From contig CAYQTL010000103.1 of assembly GCA_964420405.1 (NCBI GenBank), positions 1 through 11,782 of the forward strand: a DNA stretch of 11,782 bases, read 5' to 3'. Below the pieces are notes generated by a model that saw only the letters and a list, made by a program, of their open reading frames with translations, was not told the origin of the DNA and made no database searches. Positions 1 to 7,200 of the stretch are shown piece by piece. The translations under genes were made by a program, and so were the position numbers. How positions within the stretch are numbered: position 1 is the first letter of the stretch; each line of letters begins with the position of its first letter. This DNA is from CAYQTL01 sp964420405 (GTDB lineage: Bacteria; Acidobacteriota; Thermoanaerobaculia; Thermoanaerobaculales; Sulfomarinibacteraceae).

Positions 1-42
1 CCCCCAGTGGCCTCAACCGCAGCCGCTCCCTCCAGTGGGTTG

Positions 43-134
43 CCAGCCGGCAAGCACTCGTTCGAGCTGGGTTGTTTCGATCCGCGAGAGCGCGAGCCGG
101 CCTGCAAAGCCTGCCAGCTGGAAGCTGGCGCTAC
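43..134. repeat. REPIN-like palindromic element, copy 1 (left end degraded)
   Basis: This 92-bp block is repeated at 166-257, exactly 123 bp downstream, with 5 mismatches by my hand alignment. Its right end (113-134) read on the minus strand is a GTAGC foot followed by stem GCCAGC, loop TTCCA and stem GCTGGC, which is the layout of REP sequences (GTAG tetranucleotide plus hairpin). The left end keeps only the inner half (CCAGCCGGC at 43-51); the outer foot and first stem are not recognisable. Known biology: REPs are mobilised in trans by RAYT/TnpA-REP transposases. No such gene is in this window. Reading this block as protein gives only meaningless peptides. Confidence 0.75.
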
Positions 135-152
135 GGTGCCGGCGTCAAGCTC

Positions 153-257
153 GTAGCGCCGGCTTCCAGCCGGCAAGCACTCGTCCGAGCTGGGTTGTTT
201 CGATCCGCGAGAGCGCGAACCGGCCTGCGAAGCATGCCAGCTGGAAGCTGGCGCTGC
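153..257. repeat. REPIN-like palindromic element, copy 2 (both arms present)
   Basis: Two inverted 22-bp arms flank about 61 bp. The left arm (153-174, plus strand) reads GTAGC, stem GCCGGC, loop TTCCA, stem GCCGGC. The right arm (236-257) on the minus strand reads GCAGC, stem GCCAGC, loop TTCCA, stem GCTGGC. The arms match at 19 of 22 positions. Two of the differences fall at paired stem positions and keep the pairing (G-C replaced by A-T), as expected for a conserved hairpin. The element lies just downstream of the minus-strand gene ending at 284, so it would be transcribed at the 3' end of that message and could act as a terminator or stabiliser; that role is inference. Confidence 0.8.
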
Positions 258-287
258 GGGCGGTGGCGCTGCGGGTGGTGGCGCTAC
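247..287. repeat. Degenerate 15-bp tandem repeat fused to the REP arm
   Basis: Three units follow each other: 247-261 (GCTGGCGCTGCGGGC), 262-276 (GGTGGCGCTGCGGGT) and a partial third at 277-287 (GGTGGCGCTAC). The first unit is also the outer end of the right REP arm, so the array looks like repeated copying of the REP foot. The last unit carries GGCGCTAC, the complement of the GTAGCGCC foot, and contains the TAG stop of the minus-strand gene at 284-286. Confidence 0.65.
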
Positions 288-655
288 TCCTCGAGGCCGA
301 TGTGCTCGCGCAGCCGGCGGGCGGCCTCGCGGGCGTGCTCCTCGGTCCGCCCGAGGACGAAGCCCGACGACAGCTCCTCGCCGTCGGCCTGCCAGTGCAC
401 CTTGATCGCGCGCTCCGCGAACATGTTGACGCCGGCGTGCCAGCGTCCCACCGAGATCGCGGTGATCCGGTCAAAGGGGATCCGCAGGGGCGTGCGCGTG
501 AGCAGCCTGCGGAAGCAGATCGCCCGGTCCTCCAGCCACAGCTCGCCCTTGCCGCGGGCGAAGTAGCCGCGGGCGAGGTAGCGCTTCCACCACCTCCCGT
601 CCTTCTCGGTTCCGAGGTAGCTGCCGGGCACCCGCTGGGTCGTCTCGGCTTCCAT
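284..655 (-). CDS. Small PH/GRAM-like domain protein
   Basis: A 123-residue protein with no signal peptide or membrane segment, so probably cytoplasmic. The pattern KGELWLEDRAICFRR (about residues 36-50), then RIPFDRITAISVGRW (about 58-72), an alternating hydrophobic strand around AIKVHW (83-88), and a C-terminal amphipathic helix (104-119) is what bacterial PH-like and GRAM domains look like: strands, a conserved 'IPFDRI' loop and a capping helix. The residue spacing fits, but I cannot name the exact family. The ATG at 655 is the only sensible start, and no good Shine-Dalgarno is visible before it. It begins 49 bp after the stop of the upstream 1038-residue gene on the same strand, so the two may share a message. 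The TAG stop lies inside a REP-foot sequence. Function unknown; lipid or protein binding is only a family-level expectation. Confidence 0.7.
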   Translation of the reverse strand: MEAETTQRVPGSYLGTEKDGRWWKRYLARGYFARGKGELWLEDRAICFRRLLTRTPLRIPFDRITAISVGRWHAGVNMFAERAIKVHWQADGEELSSGFVLGRTEEHAREAARRLREHIGLEE

Positions 656-704
656 CGGAGGAGAGAACGGACGTCGCTGCCGACGGGTTCGCGTCCCCGC
701 GCCT

Positions 705-3700
705 TCAGTCGGCGACCGCGTCCGACCAGCCTGAGGTGCCGCCCGACTCGAATCCGTCGCCGAACACCGCCGGGCCGGGCAGGTCGGTCCGCCAGACCCG
801 GAAGCCGGCCGGGTTCCCGGTCGCCACGTAGAGGTCGACCCCCAGCACCACCATCGCGGCGGCGGCGCCGTCGGGGGTGTCGTCGAGCCCGTCGAGCAGC
901 CATGGCTGCCAGCTCGAGCCGCCGTCCTCGGTCGCCCAGACCTCGGCGCCCGTCACCGGGGCGACGGTGCCGGCGAACAGCGTGCCGGGCTCCGACGCGA
1001 GCGAGCGCACCTCGTCGTTACCCGCCGGGTCGCCGAACCCGCCGGACGCCGCCTGCACCCACGCCGTGCCGTCCGCGCTGCGCCAGACCTCGCCGCCGGC
1101 CGCGGGGTTGGCGGTGCCGGCGAACAGCGCGCCGCCGTGGACCGCGAGCGCCGCCGCCGCCTCGTTGGCCGGGTTGCCGAACCCGGCCGTGCCGGACGGC
1201 TCCCAGGTGCTGCCGGCGACCCGGCGCCACACCTCGGCCCCGCCGTCGCCGGCGACTGTGGCGTACAGGCTGCCGCCGAAGCTCGCCAGGTCCCCCGGCG
1301 CCTGGTTGGCCGAGGATCCGAAGCCGTCGGCGTTGACCTGCGACCAGGCGTCGCCGTCGGCGGATCGCCAGATCTCGGCGCCGGTCGCGGAGCGGGTCGC
1401 GGCGAACAGCGCGCCGTCGTGGACCGCCAGCGCGGCGATCTCGACGTTGAGGGGGTCGTCGAAGCCGCCGGTCTGCGCCGGGGCCCACGCGGTGCCGTCC
1501 GCCGACCGCCACAGCTCGGCGCCGCCGGCCTCGTTCTCGGTGCCGGCCCAGAGCTCTCCGCCGAACACCGCCAGCGCGCTGACGGCGGTGTTGGCCGCGC
1601 TGCCGAAGCCGCCCACCATCGCCGCCGTCCACGGACCGCCGGGCGAGCGACGGAACAGCCCGCCGCCATCGGGGGCCCCGGAGGTGCCGACGAGCAGGGC
1701 GTCGCCGAGCACGGCCGCCGCGCGGGGCGTGGTGTGGGCGCCGTGACCGGTCGCGGCCGAGTACTCCAGCTCCGGAGCCGGCAGCACCGCCAGCTCCAGC
1801 TCCTCGATGTCGGCGCCGTCGCAGTTGCGCGCCTCGAACACGGCCCGGTGCCGCCCCGGCGAGGCGAAGGTGTGCTCGAACACCGGCTCCTCCGACGAGG
1901 CGACCGGCACCCCGTTGCGCTCGATCCGCCAGCGCGTCGTGTCGGCCGGCCCGCCGCCGGTGGCCCACGCCTCCAGCTCGACCGGCTCGCCGGCGACGAC
2001 CGCCGCCGGGTCCGCCGCCGCGTCCCACTGCGGGGCGTCGACCAGGCACGGGCAGGCGCCCGCGGCGGCGACGTCCACGACGACCTGGTACGGCCCGTAG
2101 TCGACCCCGTCGATGCGGACGGTGGCGGCCGCGGTGGTGGCCCCCGCCGACGCGTACTGGTAGCCGGCGGAGAGACAGTCGTCGAACTGCGTCGGCCAGC
2201 AGGCGGACGACGAGTTGAACGGCGGGCAGCCCGGGCCGCCGAAGTCCCAGCTCACCTGCTCCAGGTCGCTCACGCCGGAGATCGTGAACACGACCATCTC
2301 CCCGATCTCGGGCGTGGCCGGCAGGGCGGACACGCCGAGGTCCGGGCCGCCGTAGGCGACGACGGCCTCGACGAACGAGTACGAGGTGTCGCCGGTCCCG
2401 GTGCGGGTCACCCGCAGCTGGAACCGGTACCGCTCACCGGGCAGCAGCGTACCCGCGGGCACGACGCAGCCGTCGTCGACGGCGCCCGGCCCGTCGCAGC
2501 CGGCGAGCTCGTCGACGAGCGCGCCGCCGCCCGCCGCGAGCACGTCCCAGTCCAGCGTCAGGCTCGCGCCGGGGGGAGCGGCCGAGAGGTTGTCGAGGAC
2601 GATCGGCTGGCTGTGGGCCGGGGGATCGCTCGCGACCGTCAGCCCGGCCAGCAGGCCCGTCCCGCAGGCGCCGTAGTCGAACACCTGGTCGCGCGCGAAC
2701 CGCGCGGCGTACAGGATCTCCTCCGTGGGATGGAACACGGCGTCGTAGTTGGTGCCGTTGTAGCAGTTGGCGTTCCAGACCGTGTCGGGAAGCCAGAACC
2801 CGCTGTCCAGCAGCGCCGGCGCCGAGGGGTCCGAGATGTCGAACGAGTACACGTCCCCGATCGAGCCGCCGGTGGCGTGGAGGAACCGCCCCTCCAGCGC
2901 CACCCGGCTGGCGGCCAGCCCCGGGTCGCTCCAGACCACCTGCGGATGCGCCGGGTCCGCAACGTCCCACAGGGTGAGCCCGCGGGTCGGGTAGGCGGTG
3001 GCCAGCAGGTTGCGGTCGGCGTCGTAGGACATGCCCTTGCCGAAGCTCATGGTCGCCCGCAGCCGGGGGTCGCCGCCCACGTCGACGTACTCCAGCGAGA
3101 TCTGGCTGCCGTTCGGCACCACCCGGAAGACCGAGATCGGCGAGCTCGTCTTCGCGAGGTAGAGGTAGTGCTCGCCCGCCACCTCCATCGACACGCCACC
3201 GGCCGGCTGGAACAGGGCGTCGCCCGGCAGCTGGGCGCAGGCCACCCGGCTCAGCGCGACGCCGCCGCCCGCCGGCAGGATCTCGTACACCGACGAGCCG
3301 TTGCCGGGGCACGCGTCGAGCAGCCCGCGGGTGACGAGGTACTGCCGGCCCCGGGCCGCGAAGGTATAGGCGCCCTTGGGCAGACCCTCGTAGTAGCTGA
3401 AAGCGGCGGTGCTCGGGTGGGCGCCGGTGCCCGTGTCGAACACCACCAGCCCGAGCTTGTAGCTGGCGGTCCCGAACCGGCAGCCGTCGCACACCGAGAA
3501 CGTCTCCAGGTCGTAGTCCGAGTCGCCCTGGTTCGGGATGCCGAACGACGTCGTGTGGCGATGGACCGGGTCCGCCGGGTCGGCGCCGATGTCGTAGAAC
3601 TGGAGCTCGTTGCCGTTGTCCACCACGTAGTAGCTGGTGGTGCCCCAGGCGACGACGTGGCTCATCAGGTAGCGCGGGATCGACGGCGTCGAGAGGCAGC

Positions 3701-3821
3701 TCGACGACGTGTCGTGGATGTCCTCGAGCCAGTCGAGGCACGCGGTGGTGGCGGCCGCCGGCCCGGCCGCCAGTGCCGCGGCCGCGAGCGGGAGGAGCAG
3801 GGCGGCGCGAAGGTTCGTCAC
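705..3821 (-). CDS. Secreted multi-domain protein: LVIVD-like region, PKD-like region, seven-repeat Asp-box propeller, DGFESG tail
   Basis: 1038 residues starting at GTG 3821, with GGAG (complement of 3831-3834) 9 nt upstream. Residues 1-24 form a signal peptide with a polyalanine core and a cleavage site near AAA-TT; there is no lipobox. Residues about 45-390 carry LVIVD-like repeats, for example FYDIGADPADPV (76-87), LWDVADPAHPQVV (284-296) and SFDISDPSAPALL (326-338). About 400-680 holds immunoglobulin-like stretches, including a PKD-like piece with VSWDFGG (523-529) and one with FEHTFASPGRH (648-658). Residues 700-1015 contain seven repeats of about 48 residues with the cores LFAGT, EVWRSADGTAW and GGFG. 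The SADGTAW and TEDGGSSW pieces resemble the Asp-box of BNR/sialidase propellers, but no sialidase catalytic residues were identified. The last 20 residues, from VFGDGFESG, match the tails of two other proteins here. Many cysteines suit an extracellular protein. Substrate unknown; binding or adhesion is inference. Confidence 0.9.
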   Translation of the reverse strand: MTNLRAALLLPLAAAALAAGPAAATTACLDWLEDIHDTSSSCLSTPSIPRYLMSHVVAWGTTSYYVVDNGNELQFYDIGADPADPVHRHTTSFGIPNQGDSDYDLETFSVCDGCRFGTASYKLGLVVFDTGTGAHPSTAAFSYYEGLPKGAYTFAARGRQYLVTRGLLDACPGNGSSVYEILPAGGGVALSRVACAQLPGDALFQPAGGVSMEVAGEHYLYLAKTSSPISVFRVVPNGSQISLEYVDVGGDPRLRATMSFGKGMSYDADRNLLATAYPTRGLTLWDVADPAHPQVVWSDPGLAASRVALEGRFLHATGGSIGDVYSFDISDPSAPALLDSGFWLPDTVWNANCYNGTNYDAVFHPTEEILYAARFARDQVFDYGACGTGLLAGLTVASDPPAHSQPIVLDNLSAAPPGASLTLDWDVLAAGGGALVDELAGCDGPGAVDDGCVVPAGTLLPGERYRFQLRVTRTGTGDTSYSFVEAVVAYGGPDLGVSALPATPEIGEMVVFTISGVSDLEQVSWDFGGPGCPPFNSSSACWPTQFDDCLSAGYQYASAGATTAAATVRIDGVDYGPYQVVVDVAAAGACPCLVDAPQWDAAADPAAVVAGEPVELEAWATGGGPADTTRWRIERNGVPVASSEEPVFEHTFASPGRHRAVFEARNCDGADIEELELAVLPAPELEYSAATGHGAHTTPRAAAVLGDALLVGTSGAPDGGGLFRRSPGGPWTAAMVGGFGSAANTAVSALAVFGGELWAGTENEAGGAELWRSADGTAWAPAQTGGFDDPLNVEIAALAVHDGALFAATRSATGAEIWRSADGDAWSQVNADGFGSSANQAPGDLASFGGSLYATVAGDGGAEVWRRVAGSTWEPSGTAGFGNPANEAAAALAVHGGALFAGTANPAAGGEVWRSADGTAWVQAASGGFGDPAGNDEVRSLASEPGTLFAGTVAPVTGAEVWATEDGGSSWQPWLLDGLDDTPDGAAAAMVVLGVDLYVATGNPAGFRVWRTDLPGPAVFGDGFESGGTSGWSDAVAD
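777..1724 (-). repeat. Seven tandem propeller-blade repeats within the minus-strand secreted protein
   Basis: Blade cores start near residues 709, 757, 805, 852, 899, 948 and 997, spaced 47-49 residues (141-147 bp). Each blade has a strand of the LFAGT type, then a G-rich turn, then EVWRS and a variant Asp-box ending in W. Seven evenly spaced repeats fit one closed seven-bladed propeller. Confidence 0.75.
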
Positions 3822-3861
3822 GTGTCCGTTCTCCGTCGTCGGTCGGGGTGACCCGCAACCG

Positions 3862-3891
3862 AGTGTACGGACCAGCCGGACGGCGAGTCAA
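3862..3891 (-). promoter_or_regulatory. Sigma70-type promoter for the minus-strand secreted-protein gene
   Basis: On the minus strand, TTGACT (complement of 3886-3891) is followed after 18 bp by TACACT (complement of 3862-3867). The -35 matches five of six consensus bases and the -10 four of six, with near-ideal spacing in a GC-rich background where such matches are rare. Transcription would begin near 3855, leaving a leader of about 34 nt before the GTG at 3821. Confidence 0.6.
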
Positions 3892-4014
3892 GCGCGGCCG
3901 CGAGACGGAAGTGCTTTTCGATCGAGGATCTTCGACGATCCGTGCGGGGGTGTAACGGGGGTCACACGGCGGCCGGGACAGGCCCGTCCGAGGGCCGGGG
4001 ACGGTCGCCCGCCC

Positions 4015-4052
4015 GATGCACCGGGCCGGGCCGGGATGCACCGCGAGGTGCA
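4015..4052. promoter_or_regulatory. Candidate operator: repeated TGCACC motif with inverted copy
   Basis: GATGCACCG occurs at 4015-4023 and again at 4035-4043, exactly 20 bp (about two helical turns) apart. The second copy forms a perfect inverted repeat with GGTGCA at 4047-4052 around a 4-nt spacer (GCGA). A palindromic GTGCAC lies further on at 4161-4166. The layout suits a dimeric regulator binding between the divergent genes, but chance is possible at this GC content. Confidence 0.3.
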
Positions 4053-4219
4053 CGGGCAGCACGTCGGCCGGCGCCCCCCGGCGCTGTCTCGCCCCGCCGC
4101 GACGCGGGCTGTGGGGCCTCCGCCCGCCGTCGCCGCCACCACGCGGGGATCGTCCGGACTGTGCACGGCTCTTGCTCCACCGGGGTCGGGATCCGAAGCA
4201 ACGCCACCGGAGACACCGT

Positions 4220-4224
4220 GGAGG
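4220..4224 (+). promoter_or_regulatory. Ribosome binding site that sets the start at 4230
   Basis: GGAGG, 5 nt before ATG 4230. This supports 4230 over the much longer upstream open frame. A GTG at 4218, preceded by GGAGA at 4209, is a possible alternative start in the same frame and would add only four residues. Confidence 0.75.
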
Positions 4225-4229
4225 TCGTC

Positions 4230-7200
4230 ATGGTCGCCAGCAGCTCGCCCCCTCGCCCCGTCCCCCGCACGCCCGCCGTCCGCCCGGAGCGTCGTGCCGG
4301 CCTCCTCGCGAGCCTCGCCGTCGCCGTGATTGTCGGCGCCGCGGGGCTGCCCGGGGTCTGGGCAGCCCCGGGAGGGGAGGGAGGCTCGCCGACCGTGGTC
4401 GACCTCGCCGGCGACCCCCTTCCGCGGGTCGCGGTGCGCGGTGGGGCGGCGCTCCCCGTCCGGCGGGACGGGCCCCCTCCGGCGGTGGCCGCGCTCGAGC
4501 TCCCGGGCTCGGCGCCGGTCGCCCTCGCCGCCGCCGATCTCGATGGCGACGGCGTCGACGACCTCGTCGTCGGCTGGGCGACCGCCGACGGGGGTGGAGC
4601 CCTCGAGGTGCACCGGGGCAACCTGGCGCTGCTGTGGCCCGACCCGGCGGCGCCCGGGGACGCGGTGCCGCCGTTCCTGGGCCCCGCGCAGGTGCTCGAG
4701 CTGCCGTCGCCGGCGGAAAGGCTGGTGGCCGGCGACCTCGACGGCGACGGCCTCGCCGACGTGGCGGTGGCGGCGCTCGGCGAGGACGTGCTGCGGGTGC
4801 TCCACGGAGACGGCTCCGGCGGCCTCGGCCGGCGATCCGAGCTGCCCCTCGGCGGCGCCTGCACCGCCCTGGCCGGGGCCGACGTCAATCGCCGCGACGG
4901 TGTCCTGGACCTCGTGGTCGGTGTCACCGGCGGCGGCGACCGGCTGCTGGTGCTCGAGGGGCCCGACGGCGCGCTGTCGGCGATCCCCGAGGAGATTCCG
5001 CTCCCGGCGCCGGCGACCGGGGTGGCGACCGGCGACCTCGACGGCGACCACCGGCCGGACGTGGTGGCGGCGGCGGGAGACGAGCTCGTCGTCGTCCGGG
5101 GGCGCGACCGCGGCCTCTCCCTCGATCCCGTGACCCAGGCGGTGGTGGCGGCGCCGCAGGTCGAGCGGGTCCCGATGCCCGGCCGGATCCGGTCGCTGGC
5201 GGTCGACGACCTCGGCGACGGCGTGCGCGCGGTCTGCCTGCTCGACGGCGGCGAGGTGATGCCGGTCGACGCGAGCCGTCCGGGCGCGGCGGCGACCGGC
5301 GAGCCGCTGCACCGGAGCCCGGGGGCGGCGCTCGACGGCGGCGCCTCGCTGGTGTCCACGCGGACCGCCGGCTATCCGGGCGCGGACCTGGTGCTGGTCG
5401 CGGCGGCGGCCCGCCGCCTCGAGGTCCTGTCCCCGCCGGGAGGCGGCGAGGCGTACGGGCAGCCGCCGGCCGCCCTCGGCGTCGCCGGCCGGCCGGTGGC
5501 GGTGCTGCCGATGCGCCTCAACGCGGACGGCCTGCTCGACCTCGTGGTGGCGGTCGACGCGCCTCCCGCGGTCGCGGTGGTGCTGACCGGTCCGCGCAAC
5601 GTCTTCGTCGTCAACACCCCCGGCTACGTCGGCGACCTGACGGCGTGCGACGGCATCTGCGACGACGGCGGCGGCCTGTGCTCCGCCGTCGCCGCCAGTG
5701 CCGAGGCCGACTGCACCGCCGGCGCCGACGAGATCCGGTTCGCCGTCGGCACCATCACCTCGGGCCCCAACAGCATCGTCACCGGCGGCGCCGGCGGCGG
5801 GCCGCTGACGGTCGACGGGACCTCCTTCGGCGCGCTGGTCCGGATCGACGAGGTCCGCACCGCCGGCGCGGGGTCGGTGGTCCGCGGCATGGACGCCGGA
5901 CGCATCTGGCTGACCGGCGGTTCGGGCCAGGTGGTCGAGGGCAACCTCGTCGCCCACGGCGGTGACGGCATCCGCGTCGGCTCGGACGGCAACACCGTCG
6001 GCGGCACCACCGCGGACGCCCGCAACGTCGTCATCGACAACTCGATCGGGATCGAGATCGAGGCCGACGACACCGACGTCATCGGCAACTACGTCGGCGT
6101 CGACGCCACCGGCGCCTCCAGCGGCGACGGCAACAGCACGGCAGGGGTCCGGATCACCTCCGGCAGCGGCAACAGCGTCGGCGGCACCACGATCAGCCGC
6201 CGCAACGTGCTGTCCGGCAACGGCTTCGGCGTCTCGTGCGAGCACCTCGCGCCGGACAACCTCGTCCAGGGCAACCTCATCGGCACCGACGTCACCGGCA
6301 CCCTCAAGCGGGGCAACTCCCATGCCGGCGTGTTCCTGGGCGCGCCGGGCACGACCGTCGGCGGCACCGTCGCGTCGGCCCGCAACGTGATCGCGGGCTC
6401 GAGCTACGGCGTGTGGGCGTCCGGCGTCACCGGCGGCGCGGCGACCCTGATCCAGGGCAACCGGATCGGCACCAACGCCGCAGGCACCGTCGGCTTCGGC
6501 GCCTCCCTCGCCGGGGTCGGCATCGAGTCGTCGGCGGGCATCACCGTCGGCGGCGACGTCGCCGGCGCCCGCAACCTGATCTCCGGGGTCGCCCAGACGA
6601 GCTCCTACGCCGGGGTGGCCATCCGCACCGGCACCAGCACCGCCAACGCGGTCCGGGGCAACCTCGTCGGCACCGACGCCGCCGGCACCGCCGCGATCCC
6701 GAACTACCGCGGGATCATGATCCGCGACGCCGACGGCAACACCATCGGCGGCGCTCCCGCCCCCGCCCTCGGAGCGCCGTGCACGCCGCCGTGCAACGTC
6801 ATTTCCGGCAGCACGTTGTCGGGCGTGGTGATCAGCGGCTCGGCGAGCTCGAACCTGGTGATCGGCAACTTCGTGGGCACCGACATCACCGGCCTCGCCG
6901 CGCTGCCCAACACCACCTACGGCCTCGACGTCGCCGGCGAGGACTCCACCATCGGCGTCGCCGGCGCCGGCAACCTGGTCTCCGGCAACGGCCAGTCGGG
7001 CCTGTGGGTGCGCGGGGACGGGACCAGCGTCCGCGGCAACCTGATCGGCACCGACGCCACCGGGGCTGCCGGGCTCGGCAACGGACAGTACGGGCTGTGG
7101 GTGCAAGGCGACGGCGTCGAGATCGGCGTCGCCGGCGCCGGCAACGTGATCTCGGGCAACACCTGGCCGGCGATGATCCTCGACGGCACCGCCGGCGTCA

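Larger units (their letters stand above)
3822..4229. other. Divergent intergenic region (no gene)
   Basis: A 408-bp gap between two divergent genes. It contains the minus-strand promoter (3862-3891), an inverted repeat GGATC-6 nt-GATCC at 3926-3941, the TGCACC repeats at 4015-4052 and the ribosome binding site of the plus-strand gene. A plus-strand frame is open through 3942-4229, but the peptide it encodes is an Arg/Gly/Ala/Pro-rich string without domain features and precedes a clear signal peptide, so I do not count it as coding. I see no convincing plus-strand promoter. Confidence 0.7.

Noticed and set aside
35..1336. Plus-strand open frames starting in the repeat region.
   Set aside because: They translate the palindromic repeats and then the antisense of two real genes. 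The peptide duplications come from the DNA repeats.
1137..3851. A plus-strand open frame of about 900 codons opposite the minus-strand secreted protein.
   Set aside because: Arg/Gly/Ala-rich antisense shadow of a gene with a promoter, ribosome binding site, signal peptide and recognisable repeats.
4172..4195. Possible plus-strand promoter (TTGCTC followed by ATCCGA) upstream of 4230.
   Set aside because: The -10 candidate matches poorly and lacks a TA start; nothing else supports it.
3942..4229. N-terminal extension of the beta-helix protein by 96 residues.
   Set aside because: The extension is Arg/Gly/Pro-rich without features and would bury the signal peptide. ATG 4230 has GGAGG 5 nt upstream.
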